Shown one piece after another: positions 44,064 to 52,316 of a stretch of DNA of 64,000 nucleotides. The stretch lies in assembly GCF_011039175.1 (NCBI RefSeq), contig NZ_JAAKEN010000018.1, positions 1 through 64,000 on the forward strand, in the 5' to 3' direction. The notes under the pieces are model-generated. The model made no database searches, was not told the origin of the DNA, and was given only the letters and a program-made list of their open reading frames with translations. The stretch comes from Slackia sp. ZJ119 (lineage in GTDB: Bacteria; Actinomycetota; Coriobacteriia; Coriobacteriales; Eggerthellaceae). The position numbers were made by a program, and so were the translations under genes. Position 1 is the stretch's first letter. Each line of letters starts with the position of its first letter.

Positions 44064-45519
44064 CACCGAATACGCGGCGGAGGGCCTGGCGATGGCTCGC
44101 GACTACGAGCGCTGCCTGTCGTCCATGTGCCGCCACGTGTCGAACGACCAGCACTACGGGCTTCCGTTCCTGCTCGAGCCCTTCCAGCGGGAGAACATGT
44201 GGAAGCCGATCTTCGCCTGCGGGCACATGGAAGGAGGGAGGTTCAAGCGGCGGTTCAGACGCGCCATATTCGGCCTTCCGTCCGGATACGGGAAGACGGA
44301 GTTCGCTGCGGCGCTGGTGATGACCGTCGCCACGATGGAGGTGGTCCACAACGGGCAGTACGGAGTCGTCGCGTCCTCCAAGGACCAGGTGCGCAACATA
44401 TTCGAGAAGATCGCCACGATGATAAAGCTCAACGCCACGTTCAAGGAGCAGTGGGACGTCGGGAAGGACGTGATCACGCACCGGGAGACGGGCGCGAAGA
44501 TCATGGTCCTGCCGAACAAGGCGGACGCCCTGGAATCGTGGCACTTCAACGTGCTCGTGTTCGACGAGCTCCACGTCTACCGCGACTCCAGGGTCTGGGA
44601 TGCTGGGCTGAAAGGCCAGAAGGTGCTGTGGAACCCGATGGCGATCGGGATCACCACCGCAGGCGACTCCCGCGAAGGCTTCCTGTGGGACACGCTGGAG
44701 AAGGCGGGCGAAGACCCGGGCATGTACCTCTACTGGCTCGGCCTGGACGACTCGGACGACATGGCCGAAAAGGCGTCGTGGGACAAGCTCATGTGCGCCC
44801 CGTGGGTGACGTGGGAGTCGATCGAGGACCAGCGCGGAATGGCGACCTCGAAGCGCTCCTTCGAGCGCTACACGGCGAACCGCTTTCCAGCGGACCGCGA
44901 CTCGTACTCCTGCTTCACGAGCAGGCAGCTGGACCGCTGCTGGCGCGGAAAGAACGACTTCGACTTCTCGAAGCCTTTCACGCTCGGCATAGACGGCGCG
45001 ACCTCCGGCGACAGCTTCGCGATAGTGGCGTACCAGTCGCGCAAGAACGAGAACGGCAAGGCCTGCGGCCATGCCAGGGAGTGGGTGTTCGACGAGCCGG
45101 ACGAGGAAACGGGGCACTACAACCTTTCTCAGATCATGGAGCTGATAGCGGGAATCTGCCAGCGGCACTGGCCGGAGGTGGTGGGGATCGACCCAAACCG
45201 CCTCATCGTGATGGATTCGCAGCTCCGCGACATCTACGGGATAGACACCGTCTCGTTCGCGCAGAACAACGCGACCATGTGCCAGGCGACGAGCCTGGTG
45301 ACGCATCTCGTCAGGAGCGGCAAGCTCAGGCTGAAGGGATGCCCGAAGCTCAGGGAGCACCTTGGGAACGCCGTCGAGGAAGAGCGGGAGCCGTACGGCA
45401 CGCGATTCGGCAAGGACTCGCGCAAATCAAAGATCGACGCCGCCATCGCGCTTGCGATCGCGGTGCTGGCCTACGAGAAGCTCGTGGACGGCAAGGAGGG
45501 CCACGTGCCCGTCTACTGA
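44050..45519 (+). CDS. Terminase large subunit
   Basis: 489 aa. ATPase Walker A GLPSGYGKTE (near residue 78), Walker B LVFDELHVY, then the nuclease domain with GIDGATSGDS, GIDPNR and a late KIDAAIAL Asp. Pumps and cuts DNA at the portal. Confidence 0.93.
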   Translation: MRRTDTEYAAEGLAMARDYERCLSSMCRHVSNDQHYGLPFLLEPFQRENMWKPIFACGHMEGGRFKRRFRRAIFGLPSGYGKTEFAAALVMTVATMEVVHNGQYGVVASSKDQVRNIFEKIATMIKLNATFKEQWDVGKDVITHRETGAKIMVLPNKADALESWHFNVLVFDELHVYRDSRVWDAGLKGQKVLWNPMAIGITTAGDSREGFLWDTLEKAGEDPGMYLYWLGLDDSDDMAEKASWDKLMCAPWVTWESIEDQRGMATSKRSFERYTANRFPADRDSYSCFTSRQLDRCWRGKNDFDFSKPFTLGIDGATSGDSFAIVAYQSRKNENGKACGHAREWVFDEPDEETGHYNLSQIMELIAGICQRHWPEVVGIDPNRLIVMDSQLRDIYGIDTVSFAQNNATMCQATSLVTHLVRSGKLRLKGCPKLREHLGNAVEEEREPYGTRFGKDSRKSKIDAAIALAIAVLAYEKLVDGKEGHVPVY

Positions 45520-45566
45520 TCTCACGCGCCCCGTAACGTCCGCTCATCGGACGAAAGGACAACGCT

Positions 45567-46826
45567 GTGGGATTGATGCAGAGGATCACCGACTGGCTGC
45601 TGACGCCTGCCATGCAGCCGCGAATGCTGGACGCGCCCGGCATGGCCGACGACGCGACGCGCCTGTTCGAGTACTCGAGCCTGTATTCCGTCGCCTACCT
45701 CGCCTGCGAGCAGACCAAGGCACGCTCGCTCGGATCGCTGCCCGTCTCCGTCTGCAGGAAGGACGGCGCGGGCCGCGAGAAGGTCGACCACCCGCTCTGC
45801 GACCTGCTCGCAGGGCGGGCGAACGACCTGATGACCGGTCGCGACCTGCGGCATTGGATATCGATCAGGCGCGACACCTTCGGCAACGCGTTCGTCTGGG
45901 TCGAATGGTCGCGCGGCAGGCCCGTCGCGCTGTGGCCCGTGACGTCGCACGTGCAGATCGACTTCGACAGGAGCGCTCCTGCGGGCCGAAGGGTGCGCTA
46001 CATCGTGCCCAACGGAGACAGGTACGTGCCGTCCGGCGCGTACTTTCCCGGCGAGGTGGTCAACGTCCGCGCCTCCGTGACCAAGGACGGCGTCCACGGC
46101 CAGTCGATCGCCAAGCTCGCCGCGCACGACGTCGGCCTTTCGGTCGATTTGGAAAAGTTCTACTCGGCGATGCTTAACAACGGCAACCACCAGCTCGGCC
46201 ACGTGGAGGTCCCGGAAGGCAGGATGAAGCCCGAGGACGTGGAGTCGCTCAAAAGGGCCGTGGAGGCCAAGCGCGGGATCGACGAGGCTGGCAAGTCGCC
46301 CATCTTCGGCTACGGAGCCAAGTGGGTGACGGACCAGCAGACGATGCGCGACGCCTCCCTGATCGAGCAGCAGGCCTGGGTCTTGCAGCAGGTGTGCCGC
46401 GCCTGCAACGTGCCGCCGTGGATGGTGTACGACAGCTCCGGCGGGAACGGCAAGTACGCGAACGCCGAAAGCTCCCGCGTCGACTACGTCACGAACACGA
46501 TCATGCCTGACGCGTGCGGCCTGGAAACCGAATTGAACGCGATCCTGGAGGCGATGGGCGAAGGCGGCCTGTACGTGAAGTTCGACCTCAACGGCCTTAT
46601 GCGCGGCGACAAGGCGTCCCAGGGGCGGTTCTACCGCGAGATGGTCTACATGGGAGCGATGACGCGGGCGGAGGTGCGCGAGAAGGAAGACCTGAACCCC
46701 ATACCGGGCCTGGACAGGCCGCTGGTTCCCGTGAACTACGGAATCCTGGAGCCGAACGGCGAGGTGACCGTGCTGGCCTCGCGCGGCGAGCCGTCGGACG
46801 GCATGCAGGCTGGAACGACGGACTAG
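45567..46826 (+). CDS. Portal protein, HK97 type
   Basis: 419 aa from GTG 45567 (GAAAGGAC site). SVAYLACEQTKARSLGSLPVSV, HPLCDLLAGRANDLMTG and YGAKWV...DASLIEQQAWV, then VPPWMV are typical of the HK97-like portal family. Forms the DNA gate of the head. Confidence 0.92.
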   Translation: MGLMQRITDWLLTPAMQPRMLDAPGMADDATRLFEYSSLYSVAYLACEQTKARSLGSLPVSVCRKDGAGREKVDHPLCDLLAGRANDLMTGRDLRHWISIRRDTFGNAFVWVEWSRGRPVALWPVTSHVQIDFDRSAPAGRRVRYIVPNGDRYVPSGAYFPGEVVNVRASVTKDGVHGQSIAKLAAHDVGLSVDLEKFYSAMLNNGNHQLGHVEVPEGRMKPEDVESLKRAVEAKRGIDEAGKSPIFGYGAKWVTDQQTMRDASLIEQQAWVLQQVCRACNVPPWMVYDSSGGNGKYANAESSRVDYVTNTIMPDACGLETELNAILEAMGEGGLYVKFDLNGLMRGDKASQGRFYREMVYMGAMTRAEVREKEDLNPIPGLDRPLVPVNYGILEPNGEVTVLASRGEPSDGMQAGTTD

Positions 46827-46839
46827 GAAAGGAAGAGCC

Positions 46840-47571
46840 ATGTTCGAAATCAGAAACGAGGCCGAAGGGGTCGAGATCCTGCTTTACGACCTCATCGGCG
46901 AAAGCACGGACTATTGGACCGGCAAGACCAGCGGAATATCGGCCAAGGCGTTCAAGGCCGCGCTGGACGAGGCGTCGCCGAAGCCCGTCAGCCTGCGCAT
47001 CGACAGCAGCGGCGGCGACGTGTTCGAGGCGTTCGCCATGTGCAGCGCGATACAGCGGTATCCGGGCAGGGTGACCGCACACGTCGACGGCCTTGCGGCT
47101 TCCGCCGCGTCATACGTAGCAGTCGTCTGCGACGACGTCGCGATGAACGACTACGCCTACATGATGATCCACTGCGCCAGCTCCTACGGGCGCGGCAACG
47201 CTCGCGAGCTCGAGGACGTCGCCGCCCGCCTGCGCAACATCGACGCGAACCTGGCCGCGATCTACCAGAAGCGCAGCAGCCTGAGCATCGAGCAGGTGCT
47301 TGACTATATGGCAGACGAGACGTGGTTCACGGCGTCCGACGCCATGGAGTGCGGCCTTTGCACCGAGGTCGTCGAAACCGAAGAGCGCATGGCCGCGTGT
47401 ATCGACCCCGCCGTCGCGAACTCCTACAGGCACGTTCCCGAAGGCGTCGCGCTTCGCAGCGCACAGGAGGAATCTCACGCGCCCCGTACAGTTTCCGTCG
47501 AGGCAGTCAAGGAGGCTGCTTACGCGATTCTGGACGGAAGAATCTACTGGAAGGAAGGCCGGAATGAATAG
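46840..47571 (+). CDS. ClpP-like prohead protease
   Basis: 243 aa. ClpP/crotonase fold: RIDSSGGDVFEA, catalytic Ser in GLAASAASYV, His in MMIHCASSYG, and Asp later. Trims the capsid scaffold domain during head maturation. AAGGAAGAG site; overlaps the capsid gene by 8 bases. Confidence 0.9.
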   Translation: MFEIRNEAEGVEILLYDLIGESTDYWTGKTSGISAKAFKAALDEASPKPVSLRIDSSGGDVFEAFAMCSAIQRYPGRVTAHVDGLAASAASYVAVVCDDVAMNDYAYMMIHCASSYGRGNARELEDVAARLRNIDANLAAIYQKRSSLSIEQVLDYMADETWFTASDAMECGLCTEVVETEERMAACIDPAVANSYRHVPEGVALRSAQEESHAPRTVSVEAVKEAAYAILDGRIYWKEGRNE

Positions 47572-48682
47572 CAAGCAGCTCTGGAACAGGCGCACCGCGC
47601 TTGTGGCGGCCATGAGCGAGGCCGCCGCTGCGGGAAGCATGGACGAGGCCCACCGCATAGAGGGCGAGGTCAGAGCGCTCGACGCCGTGATCGCCGAAGT
47701 GATCGAAGAGGAGGACGCCGCTCGAGCCGCGCACGCCTCCCATGCGGTCGCGTCCGAGAGCTCGACGCTCGGCGAGAGGCTTTTCGGCGCAAAGGCGGCG
47801 TTCGGCGGCATCCATCCCGGCTTCAAGGCGACCGCGCCCGTGAAGGACGCCGTGGGCGGCCTGCCAACGCCTCAGATCTACCGCCGAGACCTTCCCGGCC
47901 CCGTCGCGCCTCCGACAGGCTTTCTCGGGACGCTTCCGAAGGGGACCACGGACGGCGACGAGCACTTCTTCAAGACCCCCGTCCTCACCAACGCCGCTGC
48001 GGGATGGGCTTCGGGAAGCAAGCCCGAGTCCTCGCTTCAGTGGACGGAGGGCGTCGCCCACATCGAGACCATCGCCCACTGGATTCCGATCAAGAAGCAG
48101 ATGGCCAACCGATACAGCCAGCTTGAGGGCATCGTGTCCAACTCGCTCATGCTCGGCCTCGACCTCAAGTGCAACGAGTACGCGCTTCGCGGCTCCAACT
48201 CATCCGGCATCGTCGGCGTCGCCAACACCAGCGGCATCCTCACGCACGCCGTGCGCGGCGCTTCCGCCGGCAAGAACCTCAAGGACGAGTTCCACGCGAT
48301 GGCTCGCAAGGTGCGCGTCGCCTCCGGCATCGCCGCCGGCTACGTCTGCATCTCCCCGTACGCCATCGAAGAGCTTTCGCAGCTCAAGGACGGCGAGGGC
48401 CGCTACCTGTTCCCCGACATCTCAAACGGCGGCACCATCGCCGGCCTGCAGGTGGTGGAGGACGTGAACATGACGCACGCCGCCAAGGAAACCGCGCTCG
48501 TGTACTACGCCGGCGGCGCAACCTGGGACGTCGCAGACCCGCAGGAGGTCTCCGTCGGCCTCACCAACTCCCAGTTCATCCAGAACGAGTACACGATGCT
48601 CGCAGAGCTCACCGCCGCGCTGCGCGTGGACATGCCCGCCGCGTTCTGCTACTGCTCCGACCTCGGTCTGACGGCAGAGTAG
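47564..48682 (+). CDS. Major capsid protein, HK97 fold
   Basis: 372 aa. Charged helical N-terminal delta domain (~residues 1-70, expected to be removed by the protease upstream), then capsid body with GFLGTLPKGTT, WTEGVAHIETIAHWIPIKKQMAN, ALRGSNSSGIVGV and the end DMPAAFCYC. ATG 47564 after AAGGAAGG. Confidence 0.92.
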   Translation: MNSKQLWNRRTALVAAMSEAAAAGSMDEAHRIEGEVRALDAVIAEVIEEEDAARAAHASHAVASESSTLGERLFGAKAAFGGIHPGFKATAPVKDAVGGLPTPQIYRRDLPGPVAPPTGFLGTLPKGTTDGDEHFFKTPVLTNAAAGWASGSKPESSLQWTEGVAHIETIAHWIPIKKQMANRYSQLEGIVSNSLMLGLDLKCNEYALRGSNSSGIVGVANTSGILTHAVRGASAGKNLKDEFHAMARKVRVASGIAAGYVCISPYAIEELSQLKDGEGRYLFPDISNGGTIAGLQVVEDVNMTHAAKETALVYYAGGATWDVADPQEVSVGLTNSQFIQNEYTMLAELTAALRVDMPAAFCYCSDLGLTAE

Positions 48683-48692
48683 GGGGAACGCG

Positions 48693-48893
48693 ATGACCGG
48701 ATCGTACACAAGCCCCAAGCGCGTCGAGCGCGACGGCGTCCTGGTCGCCTTCGAAGGAGAAGCCATGACCATGGACGAGGCCGTTTCGCGCGGCCTCGTC
48801 AAGGGCGAGAAGCCCAAGAAGGCGACCGCCAAGGGCAGGCCTGCAGAGGCGGCCGAGGCCGACGAGCCTGCAGAGGACGCAAAGGAGGCCTAG
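48693..48893 (+). CDS. Small phage structural/head protein, unknown
   Basis: 66 aa. N-terminal SYTSPKRVERDGVLVAFEGEAMTM, then a Lys/Ala/Glu-rich tail. Position after the capsid gene suggests a head decoration or accessory protein; not proven. Confidence 0.6.
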   Translation: MTGSYTSPKRVERDGVLVAFEGEAMTMDEAVSRGLVKGEKPKKATAKGRPAEAAEADEPAEDAKEA

Positions 48894-48894
48894 C

Positions 48895-49662
48895 GTGCTG
48901 ACGGCGCCAGAAACCACCACGCGCGTCGCCAACTCCGAGGCGGTGTCCCTTTCGCTGGACGCGGATTCCGCTCTCTCCCAGGTCAGGCTCGTTCCCCGCT
49001 TCGGCGGGGAGCGGGTCTCGCCCCTTGTCGACGGCGCTTTCGACTTCCCGCACGTCGACGCGCCCGACAGCGTGAGGCTGGAATGGCTGGACGCGGAGGG
49101 AAGGAAGCTGTTCGCGTCGCACGTCGAAGTCGTGTCGACGCACTACTTCCGGCTTGCGGCGCTGCGCGGCTACGGCGACGGCCAGGACGACTTCGACCGC
49201 CTTTCCGACGAGGCGCTCTATTGGGCTCGGCAGGCCGCGACGGAGGTGTTCGAGGAGAACGCCCGCCGCGCCTTCGTGCGCCGCATCGGCAGGACGAAGG
49301 ACTACGGCAGGGAAAGCCTGCTGTACCTGGACCACAACGACGTGCACGAGCTTTTGACGGAAGGCTACAGGCTCGCGAGCGACTGCCAGGTCGAGCGCTC
49401 CGGAAGCATCGCGCGGCCCTTTCCCGCGTGGATCGAGTACGTTTACGGATGCGGCCACATGCCCGCCCAGGTCTCTCGCGCGGTGCTCGAGCTCGCGGCG
49501 TACATGCTGCGCCCGACCAACAGGCCGATAGGGGCGACCGGCGAGAGCACTGACGCGGGTTACATCCATTTCACCACGGCCGGCCGCGACGGGGCGACGG
49601 ACATTCCGGAAGTGAACGCCGCCATAGAGCAGTTCGGGCGCGGGGAGCGGCGCGTATGGTGA
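48895..49662 (+). CDS. Head-tail connector protein (gp6-like)
   Basis: 255 aa from GTG after AAAGGAGG. The C-terminal half (DEALYWARQAATEVFEENARRAFVRR, YLDHNDV, AVLELAAYMLRPTNRP) resembles connector/adaptor proteins that sit below the portal. Overlaps the next gene by 7 bases. Confidence 0.7.
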   Translation: MLTAPETTTRVANSEAVSLSLDADSALSQVRLVPRFGGERVSPLVDGAFDFPHVDAPDSVRLEWLDAEGRKLFASHVEVVSTHYFRLAALRGYGDGQDDFDRLSDEALYWARQAATEVFEENARRAFVRRIGRTKDYGRESLLYLDHNDVHELLTEGYRLASDCQVERSGSIARPFPAWIEYVYGCGHMPAQVSRAVLELAAYMLRPTNRPIGATGESTDAGYIHFTTAGRDGATDIPEVNAAIEQFGRGERRVW

Positions 49663-50153
49663 CGTTCGCGCTGGCAAGGAACGCCCTCAAGAGCCGCCTC
49701 GACGCCGTGTTCGGCTCCGAGGCGTTCGCGGACCTGTACCCGGGCGTGCAGCCGCCGAAGGTGTACCAGGGCTTTCCCGTCAACGAGCCTCCCTTCTACG
49801 TCGCGGTCGACGAGATCGTCGACGCCGCGGCATCGAGCGGCGCGGCGTCGATGGGGCATGCCCGCATCGACTTCACGCTCAACGTCTGGTGCTTCGCGCG
49901 GCATGCGAGCCTGGAGACGGCTGCGGACGCCCTGCTTTCGTACGTCGACGCCGTGTTCGCGTCGGTCTTGGCCGACCAGCAGCTCTGCATGGCCGTCGAC
50001 AGCGCCTTCCCGAGAGTCAGGGACGCGGGAACCGGCGCAGACGGCTCGAAGCGCTACGTCGCGGCGGCGACGGTCGAGGTCGCCTGCTCGGTCTGCTCCG
50101 CCTGCCACGCCGGGATAAAGGAGGTCGTAGATGCAATTGACGGCGAAAACTAG
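49656..50153 (+). CDS. Tail terminator/minor tail-like protein
   Basis: 165 aa. Size, position after the connector, and LARNALKSRLDAVFG..., strand-rich middle fit tail-completion proteins. Not strongly conserved. Confidence 0.5.
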   Translation: MVTFALARNALKSRLDAVFGSEAFADLYPGVQPPKVYQGFPVNEPPFYVAVDEIVDAAASSGAASMGHARIDFTLNVWCFARHASLETAADALLSYVDAVFASVLADQQLCMAVDSAFPRVRDAGTGADGSKRYVAAATVEVACSVCSACHAGIKEVVDAIDGEN

Positions 50154-50301
50154 GATCGTCGCCCATTTGGACGGGCGCGACATCCGCCTCGACGCCGGCG
50201 AGGCGTTCAGCGGCACGGAGCGCGAGGCCAGGCGGCTTCTCGCGCTGGGGCTCGTCGAAGGACGCCGGCAGAAAAGGAAAGAGGGAGCAAATGAGCGTTA
50301 A
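50131..50301 (+). CDS. Small 56-aa phage protein
   Basis: ATG 50131 after AGGAGG. Product: AHLDGRDIRLDAGEAF... EREARRLLALGLVE, a DUF7210-like mini-domain. Overlaps both neighbours. Probably a head-tail accessory protein. Confidence 0.6.
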   Translation: MQLTAKTRIVAHLDGRDIRLDAGEAFSGTEREARRLLALGLVEGRRQKRKEGANER

Positions 50302-51289
50302 CACTTCTATCGGGCTTATCGCCGTCTCGAAGCAGGACGGCAAGTCGAATCCGGCCTCGGAGCCGTCGTTCCAGCACGGCCTGACCGGCGGCCAGGTCTT
50401 CAAGCTCGACCGGACCGTCGAGAACGCCAACGTCTCGTGCGGCGTGCGGTCCGGAACCGACTCGTACGTCGATTCGATCGGAACCGGCGTGGATTTCGAG
50501 ACCTACGGCTATTCCGACGTCGTTCCCCTGTACTACTACGGTGCGCTCGGCAACATCGTCTCGTCCGAGGCCGACGGGAAGCCCGGGCTTCACCGCCACG
50601 TCGCGACGATGGGCGACTCGCTGCCGTACCTGACGTTCTGGGGGCGCATCGGGAACGAGTTCACCCGGACGGACTCTTGCAAGATCGACCAGCTTGAAAT
50701 GGAGTTCGAGGGCAACAAGCCGCTCTCGTTCGGCGTGACGGCGGTCGGGATGGGGGCGGCGCTCGGCCTTGACTCCATCCCCGGCGCGAGCGACCCTTCG
50801 TGCTTCGACGGGTACTTCGTCCCGACCGGCGGAACGTTCAAGATCGACACCGCGTCGTCCGCGCCGGTCGAGGCCCCGGTGCTGAAAGGCTCGCTCGCGC
50901 TTGCGAACTCGTGCGAGACGAGCCAGCTTGCGGGGCAGATAACGCCGGGGGCGGTCGACGAGGGGAAGCTGAAGTGCAGCGGAAGCGTCACCGTCAAGCC
51001 CGACGACCTGACGCCCTACAAGCAGATGGTGACCGGAAGCGCCAGCGGAAGGACGCCTACGGGGACGATGGTGTACGGGTCTTTCGAGTGGACGTTCCGC
51101 CATTCGAGGAACCCCGACCACACGCTCTCCATCTCGTCCGGACGCGTCCCGTTCACCTGCGACTTCCCGGAAGTGAACCCCGACGGCGGAGCCGCTGAGC
51201 TCGAGTTCTCGTTCGACGACATAGGCGTCGACACGCGCGACGGAAGCCCCGTCACCGTGGTCGTCGTCAACGCAACGGAAAGCTACTAG
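50291..51289 (+). CDS. Major tail (tube) protein
   Basis: 332 aa, beta-rich. MSVNTSIGLIAVSKQDG..., YYYGALGNIVSSE, MEFEGNKPLSFGVT, and the late FEWTFRHSRNPDH. It precedes the chaperone and tape-measure genes, as the tube protein should. AAAGAGGGAGC site. Confidence 0.75.
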   Translation: MSVNTSIGLIAVSKQDGKSNPASEPSFQHGLTGGQVFKLDRTVENANVSCGVRSGTDSYVDSIGTGVDFETYGYSDVVPLYYYGALGNIVSSEADGKPGLHRHVATMGDSLPYLTFWGRIGNEFTRTDSCKIDQLEMEFEGNKPLSFGVTAVGMGAALGLDSIPGASDPSCFDGYFVPTGGTFKIDTASSAPVEAPVLKGSLALANSCETSQLAGQITPGAVDEGKLKCSGSVTVKPDDLTPYKQMVTGSASGRTPTGTMVYGSFEWTFRHSRNPDHTLSISSGRVPFTCDFPEVNPDGGAAELEFSFDDIGVDTRDGSPVTVVVVNATESY

Positions 51290-51308
51290 GAACCGACAGG
51301 AGCGAGAA

Positions 51309-51638
51309 ATGAAGTACGGTGCAATCTTCAGCGTCGACGTGTACGACTTCGACCGCGAGACGGGCGAGACCATCATGACGCGCCCGTCGGACTACATCCA
51401 GATGCAGCTTTGGGGCGCGAAGCAGGACGCGAAGGCGATGCCGGAAGGCGTGCGCGACCTTCTGAACAACTACGCGATCGTGTACTTCGCCCTCAAGCGG
51501 CAGGGGCGTCTATCAGACTACGGCGTCGAAGACGGCCCGCTTTCGGCCGAAACGCTCGAAGGGCTTTCGGAGCGCGTATCGGTGTACGTCAGCTACGTCG
51601 GCGAGGACGACCTCCCTATGAAGGCGCAGAAGAAATAG
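51309..51638 (+). CDS. Tail assembly chaperone (gpG-like)
   Basis: 109 aa, acidic-neutral helical protein (YIQMQLWGAKQDAKAMPEG, LNNYAIVYFALKRQG) ahead of the tape measure gene. AGGAGCGAG site. Its end overlaps an open -1 frame that encodes the second chaperone. Confidence 0.75.
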   Translation: MKYGAIFSVDVYDFDRETGETIMTRPSDYIQMQLWGAKQDAKAMPEGVRDLLNNYAIVYFALKRQGRLSDYGVEDGPLSAETLEGLSERVSVYVSYVGEDDLPMKAQKK

Positions 51639-51832
51639 CCGGGATCGCCCTGGCGAGCGGGCAGAGCCCCTACGACCTCGCCCGCCTTCTGGAGCGGTAC
51701 CCGGATGTCTTCTGCGCCTATTACAGGCTCGTCCTCAAGCGGCTCGAAGGCGCTGAAGGGCGAAAGGGGCGCAGCTTCCAAGAGCGGCGAGAAGCGACGA
51801 GGCAGGCGAGGATCAGGGGGTTGAGGCGTTGA
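51600..51832 (+). CDS. Frameshift extension of the tail chaperone (gpGT-like)
   Basis: The -1 frame is open to 51832 with protein-like sequence (ASGQSPYDLARLLERYPDVF, CAYYRLVLKRLEG) but no start codon with a ribosome site. A -1 shift near the end of the first frame would give a 174-aa product, as in lambda G/GT. No canonical X XXY YYZ heptamer is visible. Confidence 0.6.
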
Positions 51833-52314
51833 AAGCGACGACGGTCGGAACGGCGGGCGGCGGGGCCTTCGTCCAGGTCGAAGGGCTCGCTTCGCTCATG
51901 CGCCACTTCAAGAACGTAGACCCCAGGCTCAAAAGGGCGTTTCAAAAGGCCCTCAAAGAGTCCGTCTCGCCCGTGCTCGAAAAGGCGCGGGCGAACGCCT
52001 CGTCCATATCGCTGAACGGGACGTACGCCGGCTCTCTGTCCATAGCGTCTCGGAAGGGCGGATCGATGTACGTCCTGAAATCCACCGACCCGGCGGCGGG
52101 CGTCAAGGAGTTCGCACGCCAAGGCGCGACGTACCGCCCAAAGCCGACCGACAAGCGCCGCAACGCGCGGTCCATGGCCTCGTTCCCCGTCGGCGTCCCC
52201 CGCAGGGCCAACGCCCCCCGCGCGATGATACCGGCCGTCGACGACAGCACGGAAGAGATCGTCGAGCGCATCGACGCTGCGCTCGCCGACGTGATGGACC
52301 AGGCAGGCGGCTAG
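51829..52314 (+). CDS. HK97 gp10-like tail-completion protein
   Basis: 161 aa. VEGLASLMRHFKNVDPRLKRAF then ARANASSISLNGTYAGSLSIASRK fits HK97-gp10/tail-completion proteins. Start TTG 51829 overlaps the chaperone stop. Its place after the chaperone is unusual; it normally precedes the tail tube. Confidence 0.65.
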   Translation: MKATTVGTAGGGAFVQVEGLASLMRHFKNVDPRLKRAFQKALKESVSPVLEKARANASSISLNGTYAGSLSIASRKGGSMYVLKSTDPAAGVKEFARQGATYRPKPTDKRRNARSMASFPVGVPRRANAPRAMIPAVDDSTEEIVERIDAALADVMDQAGG

Positions 52315-52316
52315 GC

